Below are positions 8,740 to 16,953 of a DNA stretch of 64,000 nt, in pieces. Each line of letters begins with the position of its first letter. Position 1 is the stretch's first letter. The notes below the pieces were generated by a model. The model worked only from the letters and a program-made list of their open reading frames with translations, had not been told where the DNA came from and made no database searches. The stretch is taken from NCBI GenBank assembly GCA_963664835.2, contig CAXXUG010000028.1:186001-250000 (forward strand). Reading direction: 5' to 3'. Both the position numbers and the translations under genes were made by a program. The DNA is from G963664835 sp963664835 (GTDB lineage Bacteria > Chloroflexota > UBA6077 > FW602-bin22 > JBCLEL01).

Positions 8740-10464
8740 TTATTGACGCACGTTAGGTATGAATAAACTGAACGGCTGGCTGGTCTCCTCTTCCGGCGGA
8801 GCCGCCTCGGCCGTACCCGACGCCTCGTCCACGTGCCAGCGCTTCAACTCCTCGACCAACCCGGCCAGGTGCGGTCGACTCTGCGATCCGTCCATCTTTA
8901 TGTAACCCGTGATTGTCACCTTTTGTCCCGGTGCAAGCGCGTCAGGAAGACCCCAACGGTACGGGTAGTTGGGCTCGTCATCGGGTCCGCGGTCGTAGCC
9001 AATGCCTACTCGAAACGCGCCTCTGATCTCCGGAAATCCACGTGTCAAGAACGTTTCTCCGACCTGAAACAACGTGCCCGGTGGCGGATCCTGGGTTGAC
9101 ATCGTGGCGGTGCCTACGTTTTCGACCTCGATGTCCACGCGCATCGTAGAGCCTGGCGCAGGGTTGGTAGGCGAGAACTTTACCGAGGCAATGGCACCCT
9201 CCACAGTGGGCGTCTGATAGTCAAGGTTCCACCAAACATCTCCGCGTAGCGCCTCTAAATAGTTCCAAAGCCCATCTCCGGGGCAAACCGTCTCTTCCGG
9301 CATCCCGTCACGGTGGCCCATAATGTTAGGCAGATGGCTCCAAAGGAAGTAGCTGTTGCCATGCGGAGGAATGTAACGGCCTCTCCAGGCTATTAGTCGC
9401 GCCAGAGCGCGCTGCATTTCTGCTGATGGCCCTTGCGAACGGAAATTGCCTATGCAACCAATCCCTAGACTCCCTTCATTGAGGTCGCCCTTCGAAGGAC
9501 TTGCCGTATGGCCCCCTACCACCCCTGGACCACCAGCCCGCCCTTCGTAGATATTTCCATATTGGTCGATCAAATAGTTGTAACCTATATCGCCCCATCC
9601 CATTGAAACCGCGTGGTAGTAATAGATTGCGCGCACCACCGACGCCGGATCGGTCGTGGCGCCCGTGGCGGTGTGATGCACGACGACTTTTTGCAACGTT
9701 CGGTATTGGCGCGGCCAAACCTCGTGTCCGTCTTCATAGAAACGCAAACTCTCGTCCGCGCCCCAAGTCTGACGGCCTATGATTGGTTGAGGTTGGGGCG
9801 ACTTGATCCGAACCAACGGCTCTTCAAAAGTCTTGGCGACGGCCGGCGCACTCGCTCCGTCGATCGAGTTGATCAAGTCGAGAATTACGTTCGGCACCGG
9901 CTGACCAGGGTCGAACGTCACTCGATATTGCAGGTACCAACTGGCCGGCGTCGAAACCAGGCCGGCCGACTGGTAATCGCCCGATGCTGTCTGCACATCG
10001 CAGCCGCAATTAGTAACCGGCAGCCATCCCGACCAATCGTCGTTATCGGAGCTAACCCTTACCGAAAGGTCGCTCCACTCACCCTTCACCAGGAATCCCA
10101 CCGCGTTGAACTCGTGCGGCGCCCGTCTGACTTGCGAGGTCCATTCAGTTCCTTCCGTGGTCGAGGTTTGCGCCACCGATGCGTGCTCCCATCTGGTCGC
10201 GAATGTTCCGTCTGGGTTTGGTGTGTTGACCGGAAGGCTCGAGAGCACACCTTGGAACGTGGACGAAATGTCGTTGGACAGATCTCTGGACCCACTTATA
10301 TAAGTGCGAACCCCGTCCCATTGACTGCCAATCGCGGCTGACAAGCCGGCCCCTGCGAGAATTCTCAACAGGTCTCTGCGAGTGAGAATCAAGAGTTCCG
10401 CGATCCCATAATCATACCCACGGTCGCCGCCGGCTCGCGCCCGAGCGCCCCTTGGGCGTGCCAT
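8740..10464 (-). CDS. Secreted N-acetylmuramoyl-L-alanine amidase, PGRP/Amidase_2 type
   Basis: Predicted zinc amidase that cleaves the stem peptide from muramic acid in peptidoglycan. 574 residues. TRRDLLRILAGAGLSAA near residue 28 looks like a twin-arginine signal, so translation may begin later than 10464, for example at TTG 10392. The PGRP domain begins at IGRQTWGADE in the middle. Zinc ligands are visible: the histidine pair in KVVVHHTA, and the histidine and cysteine in GHRDGMPEETVCPG, so it should be catalytic. About 170 C-terminal residues, with segments like VDIEVENVGTATMS, resemble a beta-sandwich that may bind the wall. Next to a penicillin-binding protein on the same strand. Confidence 0.85.
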   Translation of the reverse strand: MARPRGARARAGGDRGYDYGIAELLILTRRDLLRILAGAGLSAAIGSQWDGVRTYISGSRDLSNDISSTFQGVLSSLPVNTPNPDGTFATRWEHASVAQTSTTEGTEWTSQVRRAPHEFNAVGFLVKGEWSDLSVRVSSDNDDWSGWLPVTNCGCDVQTASGDYQSAGLVSTPASWYLQYRVTFDPGQPVPNVILDLINSIDGASAPAVAKTFEEPLVRIKSPQPQPIIGRQTWGADESLRFYEDGHEVWPRQYRTLQKVVVHHTATGATTDPASVVRAIYYYHAVSMGWGDIGYNYLIDQYGNIYEGRAGGPGVVGGHTASPSKGDLNEGSLGIGCIGNFRSQGPSAEMQRALARLIAWRGRYIPPHGNSYFLWSHLPNIMGHRDGMPEETVCPGDGLWNYLEALRGDVWWNLDYQTPTVEGAIASVKFSPTNPAPGSTMRVDIEVENVGTATMSTQDPPPGTLFQVGETFLTRGFPEIRGAFRVGIGYDRGPDDEPNYPYRWGLPDALAPGQKVTITGYIKMDGSQSRPHLAGLVEELKRWHVDEASGTAEAAPPEEETSQPFSLFIPNVRQ

Positions 10465-10597
10465 CCGGCGGACACAGGTTTAACGCGCATTGCTGCCATA
10501 GTTCCGATTCTAGTGAGAGGACTTGATGGAAGCCGTTAAACGCGGGTAAGAAATGGCATCATCTGGATGGTTTCAGACTATCGCGGTGCAATTGAGT

Positions 10598-12874
10598 CTA
10601 GTTGGAGGCGGTTGATTCCCGTTCGGCGGCGAAAAGGAATTCGAAAGCTTGACGCCCTACCGGTGCCGCAGTCTCCGATCCGGTGCCGCTGCCTTCCACC
10701 ATCACGACTACCGCGTATCGCGGCTCGGTCGCCGGCGCGTATCCCGCAAACCAGGCGTGCGACTCCGGGCCGCTGCTCTCCGCCGATCCCGTCTTCGCAG
10801 CCGTTTCGATGTGGAACCCGTTGAACGCATAGTTAGCGGTTCCTGACACGTCGCCGGCCACCTTTATCATCGCGGCTCGGATGGTCGCTAGCGTCGTCTC
10901 GGTCACGTCGAGCCGCCTGATCGTCGTAGCGGTGAGTGTTCGAGACTCTTTAGTCTCCGGCTGGGTAATGCGCCGTATCAATACCGGCGTCCTCAATTCA
11001 CCGTTCATTGCTAGTGCTGAGTAAGCATTGGCAACTTGCAACGGTGTAGCGAGCAGATAACCCTGACCTATTCCCAGGTTCACCGAATCGCCACGGTACC
11101 AGGGTTCGTCGACGTATGATCGCTTCCATTCCTCATCTGGTACTACGCCAGGTGAGTCGAATAGCCCAACAATGCCCGTCGACGCTCCAAACCCGAAGTT
11201 GCGGGCCATCTCCGGAATTATCGAAGGGTTCTGTTGGTCCAGCTCCGCCGCAATGTCGTAGAAGACGATGTTGCACGATTCGACCAGCCCTTGCCGCAGA
11301 TCCAGTTCGCCGTGACCATCTGGTCTCCAGTCACGCCAAACCTGTCCTTGCCCTACGCTCCTCCAACTCCCATTGCATTCGAATCGCGAGCTCGCTTCAA
11401 ACTCGCCGATTTCCATGCCGGCCGCCATGGTAACTACCTTGAAGATCGATCCTGTCGGGTATCCACCGTTCGTAGGGCGCGCTAGAAACGGATGCCTTTC
11501 GTCTTCGACGAGACGCGTCCACTCCTCGTTGGTAAATCCGGTCACGAATTTGTTTGGGTCGAAACGTGGGTAGCTCGCAAGGGCCAAGACGGAATTGTCC
11601 CTCGGGTTGAGAATCGTAATGCTTCCGGGACGTTCCCCAAGCATCTCCTCTGCCGCCTTCTGAATCTCTAGATCTAGCGTTAGCTCGATGTCCCGACCCG
11701 GTTCTGCGTCGCGTTCTGCAATGACTTTGACCACCTCACCCTTGGGAGTCACGACCGCAAGTTTGCCGCCTCGCCGTCCGGCAAGTACTTCCTCGGCCCA
11801 AACTTCGACGCCGGTTTGGCCGATGTAGTCCTCTTCCGAGTACCCTTCAGCCTTGAGTTCCTCGAGTTGTTCCCCAGTAATACGAGTAACGTATCCAACG
11901 ATGTGGGCCGTATGTGGGCCCTCTGGGTACCATCGGATCGGACGCCGTTTAAGAAGGACGCCTCTGTTTATGAATGGCGCAAGACTATTCTTGATTTCTT
12001 GCTCGTCCTGCCACCGGGCCTCACCGACTGGAACGAACCACCCCGGCTCAGCTTCGGCGTACGCCTCCTGAATCTCCTCAGCATCACGCTCGACAACTTG
12101 ACTCAAAGCCCTGAGCATTGCCGACTCGTCTTCGATATCGCCCGGCACAACCCCGATTACGACCATAAACGCTTGCGTCGCAAGGGGCCGGCCGTCACGA
12201 TCCGAAATATTTCCCCGTCTCGTTTCGAGCGGGTAAAGACGGATAAGATTGTCGCCTGTCAAGTCCTTGAAGATTAGGGATGGTGTCCACTCCACCCTCC
12301 ATTGCCCATTTTCAAGAACAAGCGGCAGCGAATTGGCTTCGACGATTTCACCGACCAACGCGGTTTGAACCCTGTTTTCGAATGGCAGGCTAACTACGCT
12401 TCCTTCGCTCTGGGGACCCAACGCCGCGCTGCCTGAGAGCGATGCGGAAACCGAGTTGAAAGTGGCTTCTTCAGCGATCGCTTGGTACCTGCCTATGAAA
12501 TAGTCCTCGGGGTACTGTGATTGGGCCGAAATGGCCAGCAGTCGATACATTTCCCCGTAGCGGCCCTCATTCCAGGCAATCAGAAATCGTTCCGCCGCTG
12601 CGCTTGGCGGTGCCGGCGTGGGCGTTGGCTCCGGCATCGCATTCGACTCTTGGAGGGAAAGGTCACTGCCTCTAAGAGACTGAATTGCCGCTTCCGATTG
12701 TGATCGGATCATTCCGGGCAGGCCCTGTGCTCCATCGCTCAATGGATCGCCGCCCAGGATCGAGTCTATGTCGTCGAACGCACCCACCCACCAGAGCACG
12801 GCTATCGCCAGTGACACCAAGGCAACTACCGGCCACAGGCCGGGCCCCTGCCTGTTGCGACGGGATCGATACAA
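10598..12874 (-). CDS. Class B penicillin-binding protein (transpeptidase)
   Basis: 758-residue membrane-anchored D,D-transpeptidase that cross-links peptidoglycan outside the membrane. One N-terminal membrane segment (about residues 15-32), a Pro/Thr linker, and an NTF2-like MecA_N-type domain (RFLIAWNEGRYGEMYRL). Then a PBP dimer domain with RGNISDRDGRPLATQ and a C-terminal transpeptidase. Active-site motifs are intact: S-x-x-K in TGSIFKV, S-x-N in VESCNIV, KTG in AAKTGSAES. The MecA_N domain places it nearer PBP2a/PBP3-like proteins than MrdA. It lies upstream of the amidase on the same strand, 134 nt apart. Confidence 0.93.
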   Translation of the reverse strand: MYRSRRNRQGPGLWPVVALVSLAIAVLWWVGAFDDIDSILGGDPLSDGAQGLPGMIRSQSEAAIQSLRGSDLSLQESNAMPEPTPTPAPPSAAAERFLIAWNEGRYGEMYRLLAISAQSQYPEDYFIGRYQAIAEEATFNSVSASLSGSAALGPQSEGSVVSLPFENRVQTALVGEIVEANSLPLVLENGQWRVEWTPSLIFKDLTGDNLIRLYPLETRRGNISDRDGRPLATQAFMVVIGVVPGDIEDESAMLRALSQVVERDAEEIQEAYAEAEPGWFVPVGEARWQDEQEIKNSLAPFINRGVLLKRRPIRWYPEGPHTAHIVGYVTRITGEQLEELKAEGYSEEDYIGQTGVEVWAEEVLAGRRGGKLAVVTPKGEVVKVIAERDAEPGRDIELTLDLEIQKAAEEMLGERPGSITILNPRDNSVLALASYPRFDPNKFVTGFTNEEWTRLVEDERHPFLARPTNGGYPTGSIFKVVTMAAGMEIGEFEASSRFECNGSWRSVGQGQVWRDWRPDGHGELDLRQGLVESCNIVFYDIAAELDQQNPSIIPEMARNFGFGASTGIVGLFDSPGVVPDEEWKRSYVDEPWYRGDSVNLGIGQGYLLATPLQVANAYSALAMNGELRTPVLIRRITQPETKESRTLTATTIRRLDVTETTLATIRAAMIKVAGDVSGTANYAFNGFHIETAAKTGSAESSGPESHAWFAGYAPATEPRYAVVVMVEGSGTGSETAAPVGRQAFEFLFAAERESTASN

Positions 12875-13107
12875 TTTTCTCTTCCTGACGATCTGTTCGC
12901 GTCTCGCGATCGGCTACCGCAATCTCATCAACATAATAGGTCTTGGATACACATTCATCAACGCCAATTTGGTGCCGGGAACAGGTTCTAATGAATTGTT
13001 GATGGCGTTGCCAAGTGTGGCGATGTCTCCCTCGGGCGGACGGGAATCCAATTCGTCGTTCCACCCAATGTAGGTAGGACGCGTTGTTCCCACCCAAGGC
13101 CCAACCC

Positions 13108-14040
13108 TTAAGCCCAGAGCTGGCCGGCCATTTCCTCGCCAAAGTCTTTCTCGTCTTTTGTCCAGAGCCCGGTGCTCAGGTACTTCCATCCGCCATCTGC
13201 CAGTAGTGCCACGATCGTACCCGACTCCATCCGCTCGGCGATTCGAAGGGCCGCGTATAGCACCGCACCCGAAGATATGCCCGCAAAAATGCCCTCGTTC
13301 AGAGCCAGCGCCCTCTCGCCTCGAAGCGCATTTACACTGTCTACAAGAATCTTGCCGTCCAGAATATCAGGATCCAAAACCGGAGGAATAAACCCTTCTT
13401 CTAAACTGCGTAATCCTTGGACCAGATCACCCTGCTCCGGTTCCGCCGCAATTATCTTGATCCTTGAGTTGTGCTCCTTCAGACGTCGCCCCACACCGGT
13501 CAAAGTCCCCCCAGTTCCGAGCCCGGCAACGAAGACGTCTGTTTCCGGCAAGTCTCGGACGATCTCGTTCCCGGTGCCATCGTAGTGAGCGAGCGGGTTC
13601 GCGTCGTTTCCGTATTGGTAAGGCATAAAGTAATTGCCGGTGGTCGCGAGATGTTGTGCCTTCTCAATCGAGCCGTTGCTGCCCAATGCGCCATCGGAGA
13701 GCACAACTTCGGCTCCGAATAGCTCCAGCAACTGCCGGCGCTCGTAGCTCACGTTCTCAGGCATCACCGCCTTGACCTTGTAGCCCAAGAGCCGGCCTAT
13801 GACGGCCAATGAGATGCCCGTATTTCCACTGGTGGGTTCGAGGATTGTTTGGTTCGCCGTCAGACCGCCGGAATTTCGCGCATCCTCAAGCATCTTTAGT
13901 GCGATGCGGTCCTTCAGACTGCCGGTAGGGTTATTCCCTTCGAGCTTTGCGAATAACCGGACTTTGGGATTGGGTGAGCTTCGTTGCAACTCTAATAGGG
14001 GTGTGTTACCGATGGCCTCTAAGACACTGCGGTGAATCAT
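13108..14040 (-). CDS. cysM: Cysteine synthase, CysM type
   Basis: PLP beta-replacement enzyme, 310 residues. The PLP lysine is in GNNPTGSLKDRIA, the substrate loop is EPTSGNTGISLA, and the glycine-rich phosphate loop is GLGTGGTLTGVG. In Mycobacterium tuberculosis the CysM partner is the sulfur-carrier protein CysO, which delivers thiocarboxylate sulfur to O-phosphoserine. Here a CysO-like gene lies 78 nt upstream on the same strand, so the same route is inferred: sulfur from CysO-thiocarboxylate to an activated serine. It could still accept free sulfide. Confidence 0.92.
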   Translation of the reverse strand: MIHRSVLEAIGNTPLLELQRSSPNPKVRLFAKLEGNNPTGSLKDRIALKMLEDARNSGGLTANQTILEPTSGNTGISLAVIGRLLGYKVKAVMPENVSYERRQLLELFGAEVVLSDGALGSNGSIEKAQHLATTGNYFMPYQYGNDANPLAHYDGTGNEIVRDLPETDVFVAGLGTGGTLTGVGRRLKEHNSRIKIIAAEPEQGDLVQGLRSLEEGFIPPVLDPDILDGKILVDSVNALRGERALALNEGIFAGISSGAVLYAALRIAERMESGTIVALLADGGWKYLSTGLWTKDEKDFGEEMAGQLWA

Positions 14041-14118
14041 GTGTCAAATGTCAGGATTTTACGGCCAACGGTTTAGAGTTCCAGCCTTGAGGGCCCTTTC
14101 TCAACTCGCCAATTCTCG

Positions 14119-14400
14119 TCAGGAGCTACCGCCCGCCACGGCCGGCAGAATTGCCACCACGTCGCCGTCCTTAATCGTAGTATTCAGGCGCTCCAGGTAG
14201 CGAATGTCCTCGCCGTTCCTGTAGATATTGATGAATCTATGGGTCTCCCCGTGCTCGTCGATGACCTGTCCTTGCAACTGCGGCCAGTTGGCTTCGAGAT
14301 CACGCAGCAACTCGACAATGGTGTTGCCTGACGCAGCTACCATCGGCGAGCCGGCGGTGTATTTTCGCAACACCGGCGGAATCTTGACTTCAACTGCCAT
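14119..14400 (-). CDS. cysO: CysO-like ubiquitin-fold sulfur carrier, C-terminus GGSS
   Basis: 93-residue MoaD/ThiS-fold protein. The pattern KIPPVLRKYTAGS, then DLEANWPQL, then HRFINIYRNGEDIRYL, then ILPAVAGG matches CysO, and its placement directly upstream of cysM supports this. The mature sulfur carrier must end in Gly-Gly so its terminus can be adenylated and thiocarboxylated by a MoeB-type enzyme. Here two serines follow, so a protease is probably needed, most likely a JAMM-type Mec enzyme; none is in this window. ATG 14400 has GGAGG 4 nt upstream. Confidence 0.88.
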   Translation of the reverse strand: MAVEVKIPPVLRKYTAGSPMVAASGNTIVELLRDLEANWPQLQGQVIDEHGETHRFINIYRNGEDIRYLERLNTTIKDGDVVAILPAVAGGSS

Positions 14401-14418
14401 GGTCCCTCCAATCGGGGC

Positions 14419-14441
14419 GCGTTTCTTTCTACAAGAAACGC
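14419..14441. repeat. 9-bp inverted repeat upstream of cysO
   Basis: GCGTTTCTT (14419-14427) and AAGAAACGC (14433-14441) flank a 5-nt spacer. It lies 18-41 nt upstream of the cysO start on the minus strand, next to the ribosome binding site, where an operator or a leader hairpin could act. No factor is known to me for this site. Confidence 0.5.
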
Positions 14442-14698
14442 TCTTGTTGTCAGCAGGCACTACAAGCCTGAGACTTGACCCCGAATGATCGGCGGATCGT
14501 GCCTAATTTTCCGACAAAACATGTCGCGTAGCAACAATTTTAGCACCTGCTACACCTGGCCAATTGGGTCTCCCGAGTGTCGCCGACACAATCTACCCAT
14601 ATACGGAACTTCTGCCGGAGGTGGGTAGGCTTGGGCGTTTGTTCAGTGATCAAGTTGGCTTTATCGTGCGAATAACTGGCGGCCCCGTGGGGTGGAAG

Positions 14699-15493
14699 TC
14701 AGATCGGAATGAAATTAGGCCTCCTTCGTTCAAACGTCGTTATGTGCCGGAATCCCGCAGCACGCAATATCGCGATCGCTGCCTCTCCGGCAAAACCGAC
14801 ATGCCATGGTTTGTGCGCATCGGAGCCGATTGTGACGATCTTACCTCCCTCCTCGCCAAACCACCGCAAAACGGTCAAGGACGGGCACATCTCGGTTACG
14901 GGGTGGCGCAGGCCGGACGTGTTCAACTCTATTCCGCGCCCATTGCTCGCCAGCGTTCGCAGCAGTTTCCGAATCTGAACCTCGTACAAACGAGGCTCAA
15001 ATCCTGGAGACAATCGCTCGCCTCGACGCTTCGGGACATCGAGATGGCCCATCACGTCGAAGTCACCCAGCTCCGCCGCCTCCAAAGCGGCCGCGAAATA
15101 CTCGGAATATGCTTGGGCTGGGCCCACGCCGTCGAAAAATCTGGCCGTGCAAGTACACCTGCTGTTGACCCAATGGATCGACCCAATCACAAAATCGAAA
15201 TCGAAGTCATCAAGCAGCCGAGTGTGTTGGACCGCATAGCGGTGCGGATCGCCCAACTCGATTCCCGCGCGAATCTTCAGCCGGCCGGCGTACTCGCGTT
15301 GAAATCTGCGCAGGGAATCGATGTACTCCGGCAGATCGAGGTACCCGGTCGCTTCGTCGGTTGGCTCGAAGTCAGCGTGATCCGTGAAGGCGATTTCTGA
15401 CAACCCGGCCGCTATGGCCGCCGCGCACATCGCCCCCATTGAGTATTGGGCATCGGGGGAAAACGTAGTATGAGTGTGGTAATCGATAATCAT
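14699..15493 (-). CDS. PHP-domain phosphatase, histidinol-phosphatase type
   Basis: 264 residues, PHP metallo-phosphoesterase fold with three metal sites. Ligand motifs are visible in order: DYHTHTTFSPD at the N-terminus, FTDHADF near 38, GSIHWVN near 105, MGHLDV near 150 and GSDAHKPWHVG near 225. Length and motif order fit HisK/HisJ histidinol-phosphate phosphatases. No other his gene is nearby, so another phosphate ester is possible. Divergent from rpmI. Confidence 0.8.
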   Translation of the reverse strand: MIIDYHTHTTFSPDAQYSMGAMCAAAIAAGLSEIAFTDHADFEPTDEATGYLDLPEYIDSLRRFQREYAGRLKIRAGIELGDPHRYAVQHTRLLDDFDFDFVIGSIHWVNSRCTCTARFFDGVGPAQAYSEYFAAALEAAELGDFDVMGHLDVPKRRGERLSPGFEPRLYEVQIRKLLRTLASNGRGIELNTSGLRHPVTEMCPSLTVLRWFGEEGGKIVTIGSDAHKPWHVGFAGEAAIAILRAAGFRHITTFERRRPNFIPI

Positions 15494-15616
15494 GGCCCTG
15501 AGCCCTTAAACACTTGGCGCGCCACCATTTCATCCGCCCGATACTACCACGTCGCCCTGTTCGATCTTCGACTGCTCCAGGTGGCGAATCGAAGGGGCCA
15601 GTTTATTCGGGACCAA

Positions 15617-15644
15617 TTGGCCAGCGGAGCGAACGTGATATAAT
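15617..15644 (+). promoter_or_regulatory. Promoter of rpmI-rplT
   Basis: TTGGCC (15617-15622), 16-nt spacer and a perfect TATAAT (15639-15644). It lies 67 nt before the rpmI start, with no other gene on this strand between them. Confidence 0.65.
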
Positions 15645-15654
15645 AGCTCCGGCA

Positions 15655-15681
15655 ACCGCCGGGAGTAGGCGGTTTTATTTT
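15655..15681 (+). terminator. Attenuator-like hairpin at the start of the rpmI leader
   Basis: ACCGCC (15655-15660) and GGCGGT (15668-15673), followed by TTTATTTT. It begins only about 4 nt after the predicted transcription start. A terminator this early could attenuate the ribosomal-protein transcript, or the hairpin may only stabilise the 5' end. L20-controlled leaders exist in other phyla, but I cannot match this one to a known type. Confidence 0.45.
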
Positions 15682-15710
15682 GCAAACTCGTTCGATCTAT
15701 GGAGACTGAC

Positions 15711-15911
15711 GTGCCAAAGATCAAAACCCACAAAGGTGCTGCCAAGCGCTTTTCCTTTACCAGCACCGGCAAGCTGAGGCGAACCAAGGGCCTAAAGAGC
15801 CATCTCCGCCGCCGGCGAGCGAAGAGATGGAAGCGCCTGTACGACAAAATGCTGGCGACCGACAAGAGCGACGAGAAGCGGATCCGCCGGCTCATCCCAT
15901 ACCAGAAGTAG
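15711..15911 (+). CDS. rpmI: 50S ribosomal protein L35
   Basis: 66 residues of the highly basic L35 family. The N-terminus PKIKTHKGAAKRFSFT is diagnostic, and the C-terminus ends IRRLIPYQK. GTG 15711 with GGAG at 15701-15704 is preferred over ATG 15699, because L35 begins with the PKIKTHKG segment. rplT follows after 23 nt. The usual infC partner is not upstream here. Confidence 0.95.
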   Translation: MPKIKTHKGAAKRFSFTSTGKLRRTKGLKSHLRRRRAKRWKRLYDKMLATDKSDEKRIRRLIPYQK

Positions 15912-15934
15912 CTGTTCGAGACTGAGAGAATCAA

Positions 15935-16297
15935 TTGACACGAGTAAAAAAGGCGGTAACCGCACATAAGAGGCACAAGAAGGTGCTCGCTCTGACCAAG
16001 GGCCAGCGCGCGACTCGGAGCAAGCTGTATAAGCGAGCTCACGAGGCGATGCTCAAGTCGCTGACGTACGCATACGCCCATCGGCGCAAGCGACGCGGCG
16101 ACATGCGCCGGCTTTGGATCACGCGGATCAATGCCGCCGCGCGTGAATGCGGACTCACCTACCGCGATCTTATCCACGGATTGAACCTTGCGAACGTCAG
16201 GGTCGATCGCAAGATGCTCAGCGACTTGGCGGTTCGTAACCACGAGGATTTTAAGTCGGTGGTGGAAACCGCCAAGACTGCCTTGGCCGCCGGCTAG
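15935..16297 (+). CDS. rplT: 50S ribosomal protein L20
   Basis: 120 residues. It has the L20 N-terminal extension rich in Lys and Arg, with HKKVLALTKGQRATRSKLYK, and the globular domain with LWITRINAAARECGLTYRDL. L20 binds 23S rRNA early in 50S assembly. TTG 15935 is the start that gives the family N-terminus; RBS GAGAG lies upstream. Confidence 0.96.
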   Translation: MTRVKKAVTAHKRHKKVLALTKGQRATRSKLYKRAHEAMLKSLTYAYAHRRKRRGDMRRLWITRINAAARECGLTYRDLIHGLNLANVRVDRKMLSDLAVRNHEDFKSVVETAKTALAAG

Positions 16298-16464
16298 CTC
16301 CCACCGGCGTACCGGGCGCGGCCATAACCAATTGTCCATATCCGTTTGCGCGTCTTCTTGTCCTTATCAGTTCACGTTGAGGCGTCGTCGACTTGTCGAC
16401 CGATCCGAGTGCGTCTTGAGCACATAGACTCACCCACCAGTTGCATCATTCATCGGCAGCGTGA

Positions 16465-16494
16465 TTGCGTTTCGACTGCGCGGACGGTTAGAAT
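16465..16494 (+). promoter_or_regulatory. Candidate promoter for the pheS leader
   Basis: TTGCGT (16465-16470), 18-nt spacer and TAGAAT (16489-16494). It is placed upstream of the two hairpins and T-box that lead into pheST. Confidence 0.4.
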
Positions 16495-16510
16495 CCTCTT
16501 TGCCAGTCTA

Positions 16511-16564
16511 AGCTGCGAACAGTTCGCGGCTTAGCTCCCTTCCGCCAGATCGTTGGCGGAAGGG
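16511..16564 (+). repeat. Two hairpins ahead of the Phe T-box
   Basis: The first is the near-palindrome AGCTGCGAACAGTTCGCGGCT region (16511-16532). The second is a perfect 10-bp stem CCCTTCCGCC (16537-16546) / GGCGGAAGGG (16555-16564). No T tract follows. They may end read-through from rplT or form extra leader structure upstream of T-box stem I. Confidence 0.5.
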
Positions 16565-16579
16565 TGAACAACAGAATAT

Positions 16580-16936
16580 CTGAAAGGCAGAGACGGAGAG
16601 AGTAGGCCGGGAACAGGTCAACAGAGAAGGGTGATTACCAGCTGAAAGTCACCCCGACCCCTATGGCCCGGCTGAAGTTCACTCCCGAGCCTCTCCCTGA
16701 TAGCCGGTTGCTTCGTCAGAGCATGTCGCGCTTGGAGTTATGTTGGCCAATCTGGTCGATAAATGGAGCCCGGTCGTAGGGGACGACGTCGACAGCTACG
16801 TTACAAGGCTGCCTGGCCCGGCAACCAGCGCCCAATACGCGCTCGCGGGCAGGACCGAGAGGCCGGCTCGCCGGCTAGCAAGGTGGTACCGCGGAGTCCA
16901 TACGCGCCTTCGTCCTTGACGCAGGCGCGTTTCTTT
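16580..16936 (+). promoter_or_regulatory. T-box riboswitch, tRNA-Phe specific, ahead of pheST
   Basis: Complete T-box leader. Stem I opens with GAGAGAGTA (about 16596-16604) and GGCCGGG, which pairs with CCCGGCT (16667-16673). The specifier loop on the 3' side holds GAAG then TTC at 16678-16680, a phenylalanine codon. The T-box element AAGGTGGTACCGCGG is at 16880-16894 and the terminator follows at 16902. Specifier codon and downstream gene agree: uncharged tRNA-Phe should switch on its own synthetase. Confidence 0.9.
16902..16936 (+). terminator. Intrinsic terminator of the Phe T-box
   Basis: Stem ACGCGCCT (16902-16909) / AGGCGCGT (16923-16930) followed by TTCTTTT. It is exclusive with the antiterminator containing the T-box element. 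Confidence 0.85.
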
Positions 16937-16953
16937 TGCCAGGGAGAATCTGG

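Noticed and set aside
14564..15400. 278-residue frame opposite the PHP gene
   Set aside because: Antisense to clear PHP metal-binding motifs; shadow.
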